Assembly (NCBI GenBank): GCA_937988745.1
Contig: CALKAR010000051.1
Span: 1-17,570, forward strand
Direction: 5' to 3'
Source: an uncultured Peptococcaceae bacterium
Lineage (GTDB): Bacteria > Bacillota > Limnochordia > Darwinibacteriales > Darwinibacteriaceae
DNA length: 17,570 nucleotides
The position numbers and the translations under genes are program-made. Below the pieces are notes generated by a model that saw only the letters and a program-made list of their open reading frames with translations, was not told the DNA's origin and made no database searches. The number at the start of each line of letters is the position of its first letter. The stretch's first letter is position 1. Shown here piece by piece: positions 8,258 to 14,908 of this stretch.

Positions 8258-8857
8258 GTGAGAAAATACAGCGTGCTTCTGTTGGTACTAGCAGCAGTGC
8301 TCGCATTGAACAGCTTGGCGTTTGCTGAGGTTGGGCCAGATTGGTGGCCACCAAAGCCATCTGAGCCGAATCGAGAGCTTAACAAAATGCATGATCCGAG
8401 ACCTCACGATCCTGAAAGGCTAGTAGGCAAAGTCAGCGTCAAGGGTAATGTGGGCCCATATGCCGCGATCTTCCTCAAGGATACGGAGATCGACCTGGAT
8501 TGGACAGGTTACGAAGAGGAATTCAGTGAGGGCACCGCAGTCTTTGACATTAAGGCTAACACAAAAGTTGGTCTGAAAGTAGAGTTCAAAGCCTTGAGTA
8601 ATGGCACAGACAAGATCAAGACTGAAGTAGACGTATTCCAGAAAAAACTCACTTATGGATGGTGGGAAGATCCCTGGACGAGAATCCTCGATGCGGAAGC
8701 TAATCGCTCGTACGTCGGCAACGACTCTAGGGACTATGTTCAAGGCAAGGAACACAGAGAATACAAAATGACTGTTAAGGGTACCCTCGGCGATATTCAT
8801 CAGCAAGCTGAAGGCGATTACTCGACCACTGTAACCTTGACAATCTATAAGAAATAG
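8258..8857 (+). CDS. Secreted small beta-rich protein, putative fibre/surface subunit B
   Basis: This is a 199-aa exported protein of unknown family. The signal peptide is cleaved near AFA/EV (23). The mature protein begins with a Trp/Pro/His-rich, probably flexible segment of about 30 residues (VGPDWWPPKPSEP, HDPRPHDPER). A beta-rich domain follows, with EIDLDWTGYEEEF, KVGLKVEFKAL and a final GDYSTTVTLTIYKK. It has no cysteine. The opening and closing strands echo subunit A (LDFG... and YKGSITVTI), suggesting distant paralogy. The GTG start lies behind AAGGAGG (8243-8249), 8 nt upstream. A very stable GC hairpin follows the stop, before the chaperone-like gene, as seen where an abundant subunit is expressed above its assembly machinery. 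The function as structural subunit is inferred from context. Confidence 0.85.
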   Translation: MRKYSVLLLVLAAVLALNSLAFAEVGPDWWPPKPSEPNRELNKMHDPRPHDPERLVGKVSVKGNVGPYAAIFLKDTEIDLDWTGYEEEFSEGTAVFDIKANTKVGLKVEFKALSNGTDKIKTEVDVFQKKLTYGWWEDPWTRILDAEANRSYVGNDSRDYVQGKEHREYKMTVKGTLGDIHQQAEGDYSTTVTLTIYKK

Positions 8858-8878
8858 GATGCTGCACACTGAGGCTCT

Positions 8879-8905
8879 GGGGCGGGGAGAGCGACCCCCC
8901 GCCCC
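8879..8905 (+). other. GC-rich 9-bp intergenic hairpin
   Basis: GGGGCGGGG (8879-8887) pairs perfectly with CCCCGCCCC (8897-8905) across a 9-nt loop. No T-tract follows (TCACACTTATG), so it is not a classical intrinsic terminator. Its place between subunit B and the assembly genes suggests partial termination, or 3' protection of a processed subunit mRNA. Confidence 0.6.
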
Positions 8906-8946
8906 TCACACTTATGTGGCACCAGCAAAGTGGGGAGGTTGGAGAA

Positions 8947-10482
8947 ATGCAGCGAGGTAAACATTGCATTCAGATACTCTTATCAACTATATTCTGTGTG
9001 TTGCTAACCTTGGCACCTGTACAAGCTGTCGGAGTGCAGCCGCTTGTCTTCGAACTTAACTTGAGTCCAGGGCAATCCGCAACCTTTGAGATCCACGCCT
9101 CATCCGAGGGCAATCATGAAATTGTGGATATCAAGGTCTACAGCATTGCTCAAGAACCCGACGGCAACCTTGTGTTCTACGAGGAAAGTAATAATCCCGT
9201 CTTAAACTGGATACGCCTAGAGTCACCACAGATCGTTATTCCTCCAGGTGAACAACGGGCAATTCGGGGAGAGGTGCATGTTCCTCTGAATGCTGCAGGA
9301 ACCTATGTTGCGGCGATCATGGTAGAACCGCAGTCTACGCACATGTCTGGTCAAGTGGCGCTAAGAATTCGTTACGCGGTACGTATGGTCATCAACGTCG
9401 TTCGCCCCGGTCTTCGTCCTGAACTGATGGTAGACAGTATCGAAGTGAAGAATGATGAAAATGGTCTCCCCTTTGCTAAAGCCATTATTCGCAATACTTC
9501 AAATATTCTATATCCTTTAGCCGCAGAAATGACCATCCGCGACGAAAACAGAGCGCTGGTAGAGCGGATCGTATTCGGTGAGCAAGAATTGGATTCTGGA
9601 GAAGCGCCCAGCATGGATATCTTTCCTGGCAGTGAACTTTGGCTACAAGCACCTATCAGTAAACCACTCTTCCCAGGAACTTATGAAATGAGGCTCTTCC
9701 TGCGCTACGCTGATGGTCGTCAGAAAGTTCACACCGAGGAGCTGATAGTAGAAGAAGGAGACTTCCTCTACGATCTTGAGAACGTCTATATCTCAACGGA
9801 ACCAGGAATTCTGAGTGCCTCGCTGCGGCCTGGCGGAGCAGATAGTCAGATTCTACAGATAACCAACAACTCCAGTGAACCAATCCTCGTGGTGTTGGGG
9901 GCCCACGATGTCGCCCCAGAGTATGACCGTTCTGTCTTTGAAAACCTCACAGTAGAACTCCGAACACCCGAGGTCTTAGAAATTGATCCCCGCCGGAGTG
10001 CTAGAGCAGTTATTGTGGTACGTGCTCCGCGAGAAGGCGTTTCGGGAGGATACTACGGCTACATCACGGCGTATGCCTTCTCCCAAGACGAAGAGTACCT
10101 AGGCGAGCAAACCGTAGAACTTCAAGCGGTAGTTAGCGGTGAGCACCATTACGAAGCAGAAGTCTTAAGTACCATGGTCGCCGAAAGCGATGGTCTACTT
10201 TTCAGCGCCGTTGTGAAAAACAAGAGCGATGTGCATGTTACACCGACTGGTGTCGCCTACCTCAAAGATGAGGTTGGCGAAATCGTCAGGGTGCTTGCCC
10301 TAGAACTACAGGAAGGCATTGATCACATTTTGCCGGAACAGTCAGGCTACTTGGTGGCCGAGGGCTGGGAGATCGAACCAGGCGAGTATCTTGCTGAGAT
10401 ACATGTCTACAACGATGGTTTAGAAATCGGTTATGCAGAGGAAATGGTCATTGTACCACATCCCCAAGAGGAGGATCACTGA
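8947..10482 (+). CDS. Periplasmic PapD-like/Ig-fold protein, internally duplicated (putative assembly chaperone)
   Basis: The 511-aa product has a signal peptide (MQRGKHCIQILL..., cleavage near VQA/VG at 27) and no other membrane segment. The mature part looks like four Ig-type domains in two repeated halves (28-270 and 275-505). Each half starts with a PapD- or DUF916-like domain: LNLSPGQSATFEI, PQIVIPPGEQRA and GTYVAAIMVE in half 1; SLRPGG, PEVLEIDPRRSARA and GGYYGYITAY in half 2. Each then has a second Ig domain with IRNTSN or VKNKSD and PGTYEMRL or PGEYLAEI. It has no mature cysteines. The frame is open back to an ATG at 8914, but ATG 8947 has the SD (GGAGG 8 nt upstream) and starts the signal peptide. 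It overlaps the secretin gene by one base (TGATG). The chaperone role is inferred from fold pattern and neighbours. Confidence 0.88.
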   Translation: MQRGKHCIQILLSTIFCVLLTLAPVQAVGVQPLVFELNLSPGQSATFEIHASSEGNHEIVDIKVYSIAQEPDGNLVFYEESNNPVLNWIRLESPQIVIPPGEQRAIRGEVHVPLNAAGTYVAAIMVEPQSTHMSGQVALRIRYAVRMVINVVRPGLRPELMVDSIEVKNDENGLPFAKAIIRNTSNILYPLAAEMTIRDENRALVERIVFGEQELDSGEAPSMDIFPGSELWLQAPISKPLFPGTYEMRLFLRYADGRQKVHTEELIVEEGDFLYDLENVYISTEPGILSASLRPGGADSQILQITNNSSEPILVVLGAHDVAPEYDRSVFENLTVELRTPEVLEIDPRRSARAVIVVRAPREGVSGGYYGYITAYAFSQDEEYLGEQTVELQAVVSGEHHYEAEVLSTMVAESDGLLFSAVVKNKSDVHVTPTGVAYLKDEVGEIVRVLALELQEGIDHILPEQSGYLVAEGWEIEPGEYLAEIHVYNDGLEIGYAEEMVIVPHPQEEDH

Positions 10483-11678
10483 TGAAAAGAATTGGATTCA
10501 AGCAGTTCACTCTGCTAGTTTTGTTCTTGCTTCTACTCAGCCTTGCAAGCACGGCAGCCTTGGCGCAAGAACCAACCGTTTCAATGATGTTCGTCCAAGA
10601 TGACTTACGGGACGCCATTACCGAGCTGATGCTGCAGACCGGCGTGAATATCATCATGGACGACTCGGTATACGGGCTGGTCACCCTTGATCTGGTGGAT
10701 GTACCGCTAGAGCAGGCACTCCGCATGATGACCCTACCAGGCGGTTACGAAGTCTACAAAATAGATGACTTCTATTTCATCGGATCATCTAATCCGGCCA
10801 GCTTGTCGTTCCGGAACTTCGCTCGCACAGAAACGTATCGTCTAAAGTATGTAACGTCTGAAGAGATAATGGACCTTATTCCTGACGTTTACAGCCCCTA
10901 TGTGAAAGCTGGCTTGAATTCCAACGGCATTACAATCACCGCCCCACCCTCTGTTACCGAACAAATACTGCAACTCCTTAGGGAGCTCGATCAACCTGCT
11001 CCCCAGATCCTGGTTCAGGCGTTGGTCACAGAAATCTCCCGTTCAGAGCTTGAGGAATGGGGCGCTGGGCTATTGAGTTACGATCCCAGCGGTGAACGAG
11101 GAAGCTCATGGCTGGATCAGATTGCATATGAAAACAGCGTCTTCGACTTCGGTTTGTTCGGAAAAGTGCTTGCTTCGCTGCGGGCTTTAGAAGCCGAGCA
11201 GAAAGCCGAAATCAAGGCCAACCCGCGAGTGGTCGCGACCAGCGGACAAACAGTTGACCTGTTTTCCGGTGAAACCCTTTTCCTAACCATGACTTCCGGT
11301 ACCACTGGCAGCCTAGAAGAGGTAAATGTGGGAGTTTCCTTGAACGTCACTCCCCGAGTGGTAGAAGACAACCTACTGCGGATTTCTATCGCACCTGAGG
11401 TCAGCCACCTGTCGGGACTGCTTGGAGACAACGAAGGATTAAGCGTCCGCCGCAGCGCTGTCAGTACCGATGTGTTCGCAGAGAGTGGTCAGACACTGCT
11501 CCTTGCCGGTATGACTCTGCAGAGCACATCCAACACCGACAGCCATGTACCGATCTTGGGCAAGATTCCTCTGGTCCGGTGGTTCTTCTCAGAAAGATCC
11601 GACTCTGATGAAGAAAGAGAACTCCTGATCTTCATCACCGCCGAAATCCTACCAACATCTTCGGCGGCGGCCTTCTAA
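10482..11678 (+). CDS. Minimal secretin (GspD/PilQ superfamily outer-membrane channel)
   Basis: Secretins form multimeric outer-membrane gates. This 398-aa protein has a signal peptide (cleavage near ALA/QE at 28, no lipobox) and an N0/STN-like domain (about 30-101; DLRDAITELMLQTGVNIIMD). It continues with one N1-type domain (about 116-171; YRLKYVTSEEI, GITITAPPSVTEQILQLL) and the secretin core (about 175-392). Core motifs are ILVQALVTEISRSE, IKANPRVVATSGQ, VGVSLNVTPRV, ESGQTLLLAGM and VPILGKIPLVRWFFSE ... ELLIFITAEILP. It is far shorter than GspD or PilQ (usually above 600 aa), because extra N domains, AMIN domains and an S-domain are missing. The SD GAGGAGG overlaps the preceding gene, suggesting coupling. 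No ATPase, pilotin or platform gene is nearby. Confidence 0.95.
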   Translation: MKRIGFKQFTLLVLFLLLLSLASTAALAQEPTVSMMFVQDDLRDAITELMLQTGVNIIMDDSVYGLVTLDLVDVPLEQALRMMTLPGGYEVYKIDDFYFIGSSNPASLSFRNFARTETYRLKYVTSEEIMDLIPDVYSPYVKAGLNSNGITITAPPSVTEQILQLLRELDQPAPQILVQALVTEISRSELEEWGAGLLSYDPSGERGSSWLDQIAYENSVFDFGLFGKVLASLRALEAEQKAEIKANPRVVATSGQTVDLFSGETLFLTMTSGTTGSLEEVNVGVSLNVTPRVVEDNLLRISIAPEVSHLSGLLGDNEGLSVRRSAVSTDVFAESGQTLLLAGMTLQSTSNTDSHVPILGKIPLVRWFFSERSDSDEERELLIFITAEILPTSSAAAF

Positions 11679-11696
11679 GATAAGGAGGTCTCAGAT

Positions 11697-12917
11697 ATGA
11701 AAAAACTCCGGGCAGGCGTATTCACTTTACTCTTAGTTCTGAGCATAACAGCGTTCGGCTCGGCGCAGACACTGATTCCGCCCCAAGTCAAATACGAGAT
11801 GGAGATCCTGGAACTGAGGAGTACTGAGGAACGAGCCTTGGTGCTTGAAGCCTTTGAGTTTCAGGGTTCAATCGATGCGGCAGAGTTTGCTTTCGAATTC
11901 CTCGCAGGTCAGGATCTTTCCGGGATCTTAGGTGGACTGCCCTTTCGCTTGACTGCCCAGGTTTATAAAGAACGCAGCGGCAGCCTTGCCGTCCCAGCGG
12001 TGATCGTCTCCCTTGGGCGGACTGCTTCACTTAGGGTTGTGGAAGAAACGCTCAGACCAGAGCTCTCTGCCAGCGGTACCCATTTTCGGACCAGCGGCGT
12101 GGAAATCCAAGTCACACCTCTCATGGTGGACTCGATCGCAGGCGAGATTTCATCGGCTTTTGTGATTCAAACAGGTTCAGGCGAAAACGAAGTCCGCACA
12201 ACAGCGATTCTCCAAAACGGTGAAAGCCTACCCCTCGCGATCCTCCGTTTCACTCAAGACAGCACAGATTACAGCGAAGAACGGCTCTTTGCTGTGTTTG
12301 TCAGGGCGGAAATCATTGAGGAACCACCTGAGACAGCAGGCTTTGCCATCGGCGGGCTCGGCGGACTCGAAGGTCTCTTATGGCCCGAAGAAATTGTCTT
12401 CGACCGGGAAAACTATTTCTGGATCGCCCTTCCCATCACACCTATCAATCTGCCAGAAGGCGGGTTTCAGGTGGGGCAACGCGTCTATGTCCGGGGAGAT
12501 CTGCAGCACGCAAGCTACTCGCCTGCTACCGTCGCAGGTGGAATCGCTCTCCTCCCGGAAGGCTTGGACCTTGAAGTCCAAATTATCTGGTATGAGGGTC
12601 AGGCCTATGCAGCGGTGGGGCTGGCAGACACCCTTGAAATCGCTCCAGGCATCGTTTTGACAGGAGGTTTCATACCAGCGGTTATTGGACTCGCGGACTA
12701 CCAGCAAGAAAAGCCCCTCTATTGGTTCGGCGGCTCCTTGACGGGAAGGCCATTTAACTTCCGCTTCCAGGTCTTATCCGGCCTGAAGGACGATGCGCCG
12801 ACGGTCCAATCTGAAGTGGACTACGCTGTCAAAGACAATTTTAGTGTTTTCATCAAGCTTTCTATGAATCAGGACCGGGGCAACCGCATTTCGGCAGGAG
12901 TTCGTTTAACCTTTTAA
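11697..12917 (+). CDS. Secretin-like domain fused to a C-terminal outer-membrane beta-barrel
   Basis: The 406-aa product has a signal peptide (MKKLRAGVFTLLLVL, cleavage near GSA/QT at 23). Residues 31-208 follow the strand order of the neighbouring secretin core in degenerate form: VKYEMEILELRSTEERALVL, AVPAVIVSLGRTASL, SGVEIQVTPLMV, VRTTAILQNGESLPLAI and ERLFAVFVRAEI. After a Gly-rich linker (about 213-226), residues 230-406 alternate hydrophobic and polar residues in about ten amphipathic strands. They end RISAGVRLTF, an outer-membrane beta-signal with terminal Phe. The start has SD AAGGAGG, 18 nt after the secretin stop. I know of no named family with this layout. It may be an outer-membrane partner of, or cap to, the secretin. 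The barrel call is reasonably firm; the secretin-like call rests on motif alignment by eye. Confidence 0.85.
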   Translation: MKKLRAGVFTLLLVLSITAFGSAQTLIPPQVKYEMEILELRSTEERALVLEAFEFQGSIDAAEFAFEFLAGQDLSGILGGLPFRLTAQVYKERSGSLAVPAVIVSLGRTASLRVVEETLRPELSASGTHFRTSGVEIQVTPLMVDSIAGEISSAFVIQTGSGENEVRTTAILQNGESLPLAILRFTQDSTDYSEERLFAVFVRAEIIEEPPETAGFAIGGLGGLEGLLWPEEIVFDRENYFWIALPITPINLPEGGFQVGQRVYVRGDLQHASYSPATVAGGIALLPEGLDLEVQIIWYEGQAYAAVGLADTLEIAPGIVLTGGFIPAVIGLADYQQEKPLYWFGGSLTGRPFNFRFQVLSGLKDDAPTVQSEVDYAVKDNFSVFIKLSMNQDRGNRISAGVRLTF

Positions 12918-12936
12918 TCCTACGTTCCACGGTTTG

Positions 12937-12945
12937 TGGTATAAT
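12937..12945 (+). promoter_or_regulatory. Extended -10 SigA promoter of the RNA methyltransferase gene
   Basis: TGGTATAAT is a perfect extended -10 (TGnTATAAT), 35 bp before the GTG start. No good -35 lies 16-18 bp upstream, which an extended -10 can tolerate. It begins 20 bp after the barrel gene stop, so the methyltransferase is probably transcribed separately from the secretin locus. Confidence 0.7.
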
Positions 12946-12979
12946 AACACATCAAGGAACTAGGGAAGGATGAATCTCT

Positions 12980-14137
12980 GTGTCCAAGTTGGACCTGATT
13001 GCGACAGCCACCTTTGGCTTAGAGTCTATTGTGGCAGAAGAAGTAAAACAGCTCGGCTATGAAGATGTGCGCGTGCAGAATGGCCGCGTAGAATTTACCG
13101 GCGACGAGCTGGCTATCTGTCGCAGCAACCTCTGGCTGAGGGTGGCCGATCGCGTTAGACTAAAGGTCGGTGAATTCAAAGCCACCACTTTCGATGAACT
13201 TTTTGAAAAAACCAAAGCCCTCCCCTGGGCGGATATCCTCCCCATGAATGCGGAGTTCCCCGTGGAGGGCAAATCGATCAAATCTACTCTTTTCAGCGTT
13301 TCCGACTGCCAGGCCATTGTAAAAAAAGCTGTCGTAGAAAGCATGAAGAAGAAATACAAGCTCGATTGGTTCCCCGAAGACGGGCCTTTGTTCAAAATCG
13401 AAGTGGCGCTCTTAAAGGACATAGCCACTCTCACCATCGACACCAGCGGCCCTGGCCTACATAAGCGAGGATACCGCACTCTGATTAGTGAAGCTCCTTT
13501 AAAGGAAACCCTGGCCGCTGCCATGCTGATGCTGGCTAAGTGGTATCCTGATGTGGCGCTGATCGATCCCTTCTGCGGATCGGGCACCATTCCCATTGAA
13601 GCTGCACTTATGGGACGCAATATCGCTCCTGGCATCAACCGGGATTTCGCCTGCTCCGATTGGCCCTGGATCCCCCAACATGCCTGGAAAAAAGCTCGAG
13701 AAGAAGCCAAGGACAGCATTAAGCATGAAAAGCCCGAGTACATCATGGGAACCGATATCGACGAACGGGTACTGCGGGTGGCTCGCCGCAACGCCGAACA
13801 GGCAGGCGTGAGCGAAGACATCCACTTCCAATGCATGCCGGTAACGGAAATCAGTTCGAAGAAGAAATACGGCAAGATCGTCTGCAACCCGCCCTACGGT
13901 GAACGGCTCAGCGAACGCCGAGAGGTTAACGAGCTCTATAAAGATATGGCGAAGACCTTCAAGAAGCTCGATACCTGGTCTTACTACATCCTCACCTCCC
14001 ACCGCGGATTTGAAAAGATCTTCGGCCGGGAAGCTTCCAAGAGACGAAAGCTCTACAACGGTAATCTGGAAGTACAGTACTACCAGTATTACGGTCCGAG
14101 GCCTCCCCGCATCCGGAGAGACACTGAAGAAGAATAA
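12980..14137 (+). CDS. ypsC: THUMP-domain 23S rRNA guanine-N2-type methyltransferase (RlmL/YpsC family)
   Basis: This is a class I SAM-dependent RNA methyltransferase of the RlmL N-terminal/YpsC family, which makes N2-methylguanosine in rRNA. The 385-aa length matches Bacillus YpsC. The N-terminal ferredoxin-like region plus THUMP domain covers about 1-160 (start SKLDLIATATFGLESIVAEE). The Rossmann domain has SAM motif I DPFCGSGT (195-202), the adenosine-binding acidic strand MGTDIDERVL (256-265) and catalytic NPPYGERL (303-310). The GTG start follows GGGAAGGA by about 9 nt. The gene has its own promoter and a strong terminator, so it is a single-gene housekeeping unit. The exact target base is not readable from sequence. 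Confidence 0.93.
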   Translation: MSKLDLIATATFGLESIVAEEVKQLGYEDVRVQNGRVEFTGDELAICRSNLWLRVADRVRLKVGEFKATTFDELFEKTKALPWADILPMNAEFPVEGKSIKSTLFSVSDCQAIVKKAVVESMKKKYKLDWFPEDGPLFKIEVALLKDIATLTIDTSGPGLHKRGYRTLISEAPLKETLAAAMLMLAKWYPDVALIDPFCGSGTIPIEAALMGRNIAPGINRDFACSDWPWIPQHAWKKAREEAKDSIKHEKPEYIMGTDIDERVLRVARRNAEQAGVSEDIHFQCMPVTEISSKKKYGKIVCNPPYGERLSERREVNELYKDMAKTFKKLDTWSYYILTSHRGFEKIFGREASKRRKLYNGNLEVQYYQYYGPRPPRIRRDTEEE

Positions 14138-14143
14138 TGTATC

Positions 14144-14173
14144 AAGCCAGCCCAACCGAGGCTGGCTTTTTTT
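14144..14173 (+). terminator. Rho-independent terminator after the methyltransferase gene
   Basis: The stem AGCCAGCC/GGCTGGCT (14145-14152 with 14160-14167) has a 7-nt loop and is followed by a run of seven T (14167-14173). An outer A-T pair extends the stem. This is a canonical strong intrinsic terminator located 7 nt after the stop codon. Confidence 0.95.
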
Positions 14174-14183
14174 GGACAACTCA

Positions 14184-14213
14184 TTGACCAGACTGGTCGA
14201 AGTGCGTTAAACT
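14184..14213 (+). promoter_or_regulatory. SigA-type promoter of the tetR-ABC operon
   Basis: TTGACC (14184-14189; 5 of 6 to TTGACA) is followed after 18 nt by TAAACT (14208-14213; 4 of 6 to TATAAT). The -35 overlaps the first operator palindrome and the second palindrome lies just downstream of the -10. Repressor binding would therefore occlude polymerase. Confidence 0.6.
14186..14198. promoter_or_regulatory. TetR operator site 1 (GACCAGACTGGTC)
   Basis: This is a perfect 13-bp palindrome (GACCAG-A-CTGGTC) overlapping the -35. It shares the pattern GACC-N5-GGTC with site 2, whose centre is 34 bp away. It is a likely autoregulation site for the TetR protein encoded immediately downstream. Confidence 0.75.
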
Positions 14214-14219
14214 AATATC

Positions 14220-14232
14220 GACCGAAGCGGTC
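14220..14232. promoter_or_regulatory. TetR operator site 2 (GACCGAAGCGGTC)
   Basis: This is a 13-bp palindrome (GACCG-AAG-CGGTC) in the predicted 5' leader, just before the SD. It has the same outer half-sites (GACC, GGTC) and the same length as site 1. The repetition of the pattern around one promoter makes chance unlikely. Confidence 0.7.
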
Positions 14233-14235
14233 TAG

Positions 14236-14245
14236 AAAGGAGGAG
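14236..14245 (+). promoter_or_regulatory. Ribosome binding site that places the TetR start at an AUC codon
   Basis: AAAGGAGGAG is an optimal SD ending about 6-8 nt before ATC at 14252-14254. No ATG, GTG or TTG lies in frame between the upstream stop TAA (14213-14215) and ATG 14360. That ATG is inside the helix-turn-helix and has no SD. Confidence 0.75.
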
Positions 14246-14251
14246 TCCACC

Positions 14252-14908
14252 ATCAACGAAGCATTTCAGAAACTAGATCCTGAAAAACAGCGGCGTATTT
14301 GGGATGCAGTTATCAAAGAGTTTGCCCAAAATGGCTACGCCAAAGCTTCCACCAACCGCATGGTCCAAGAAGCAGGCATCGGCAAAGGGATGCTCTTCTA
14401 CTATTTCAATAACAAAGAAGACCTCTTTCGTTCCGCATTGGAGTACAGCATAGATTACCTCTCCCGTGCATATGTAGAAAAGCTAGATTTCTCCAGCCCT
14501 GATTTCATCACACGCATGACACAGGCTGCTGAAACCAAGATGCGGGCTTATCTAGAAAACCCAATGCCCTTTGTGCTCTTAGCCAATCTGCATATTCAGC
14601 AGGACGCTGCCGAACTGGTTCCCGATCTAAAGAAGCGTTTAGATAAGATGGCAGCCGAAGGAATGGCAGACTTCTTTGCTGGTATAGACACCAGTCTCTT
14701 CCGGGACGACGTTCCGGCAGAGCAGGTTCTGAATCTAATCCGCTGGTCCATCGATGGTTGGAGCAGTGAGATTATAGCCTCGCTGCAGCAGGTAAATTTG
14801 ATGAACTATGACTGGGATTCTTCCTTGGAAGAATTCTATGAGTTCCTTGCTGTGCTGCGCAAAGTTCTCTACAAGGAGGTTGACCATGGCGATTCTGAAG
14901 GTCAATAA
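14252..14908 (+). CDS. TetR/AcrR-family transcriptional regulator with a non-canonical AUC start
   Basis: This is a local repressor of the downstream ABC exporter. From the ATC at 14252 the product is 218 aa. It begins (start residue plus) NEAFQKLDPEKQRRIWDAVI, then KEFAQNGYAKAST. The helix-turn-helix covers about 15-60 and ends in the TetR hallmark GKGMLFYYFNNKEDLF. The remainder is a helical ligand/dimer domain. The first ATG in frame (14360) would delete the first half of the DNA-binding domain, so it cannot be the functional start. The SD fits only the ATC. It overlaps the ABC ATPase gene by 23 bp. Twin palindromic operators at its promoter indicate autoregulation. If the C of ATC is a mutation or sequencing error from ATG, the gene is otherwise intact. 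Confidence 0.87.
   Translation: MNEAFQKLDPEKQRRIWDAVIKEFAQNGYAKASTNRMVQEAGIGKGMLFYYFNNKEDLFRSALEYSIDYLSRAYVEKLDFSSPDFITRMTQAAETKMRAYLENPMPFVLLANLHIQQDAAELVPDLKKRLDKMAAEGMADFFAGIDTSLFRDDVPAEQVLNLIRWSIDGWSSEIIASLQQVNLMNYDWDSSLEEFYEFLAVLRKVLYKEVDHGDSEGQ

Noticed and set aside
8914..8946. Upstream ATG at 8914 as start of the chaperone-like gene
   Set aside because: It would put 11 polar residues before the signal peptide and has no SD, only the GC hairpin upstream; ATG 8947 has GGAGG at correct spacing.
12924..12940. CCAC/GTGG hairpin after the barrel gene as a terminator
   Set aside because: The stem is only 4 bp, has no T-run and overlaps the next gene's promoter.
13057..13887. 276-aa minus-strand open frame inside the RNA methyltransferase gene
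   Set aside because: Its Ser-rich composition is a typical antisense artefact of a conserved THUMP methyltransferase gene.
13499..14179. 226-aa minus-strand open frame across the methyltransferase 3' end and terminator
   Set aside because: It starts inside the intrinsic terminator, has no SD or domain, and overlaps a certain gene.
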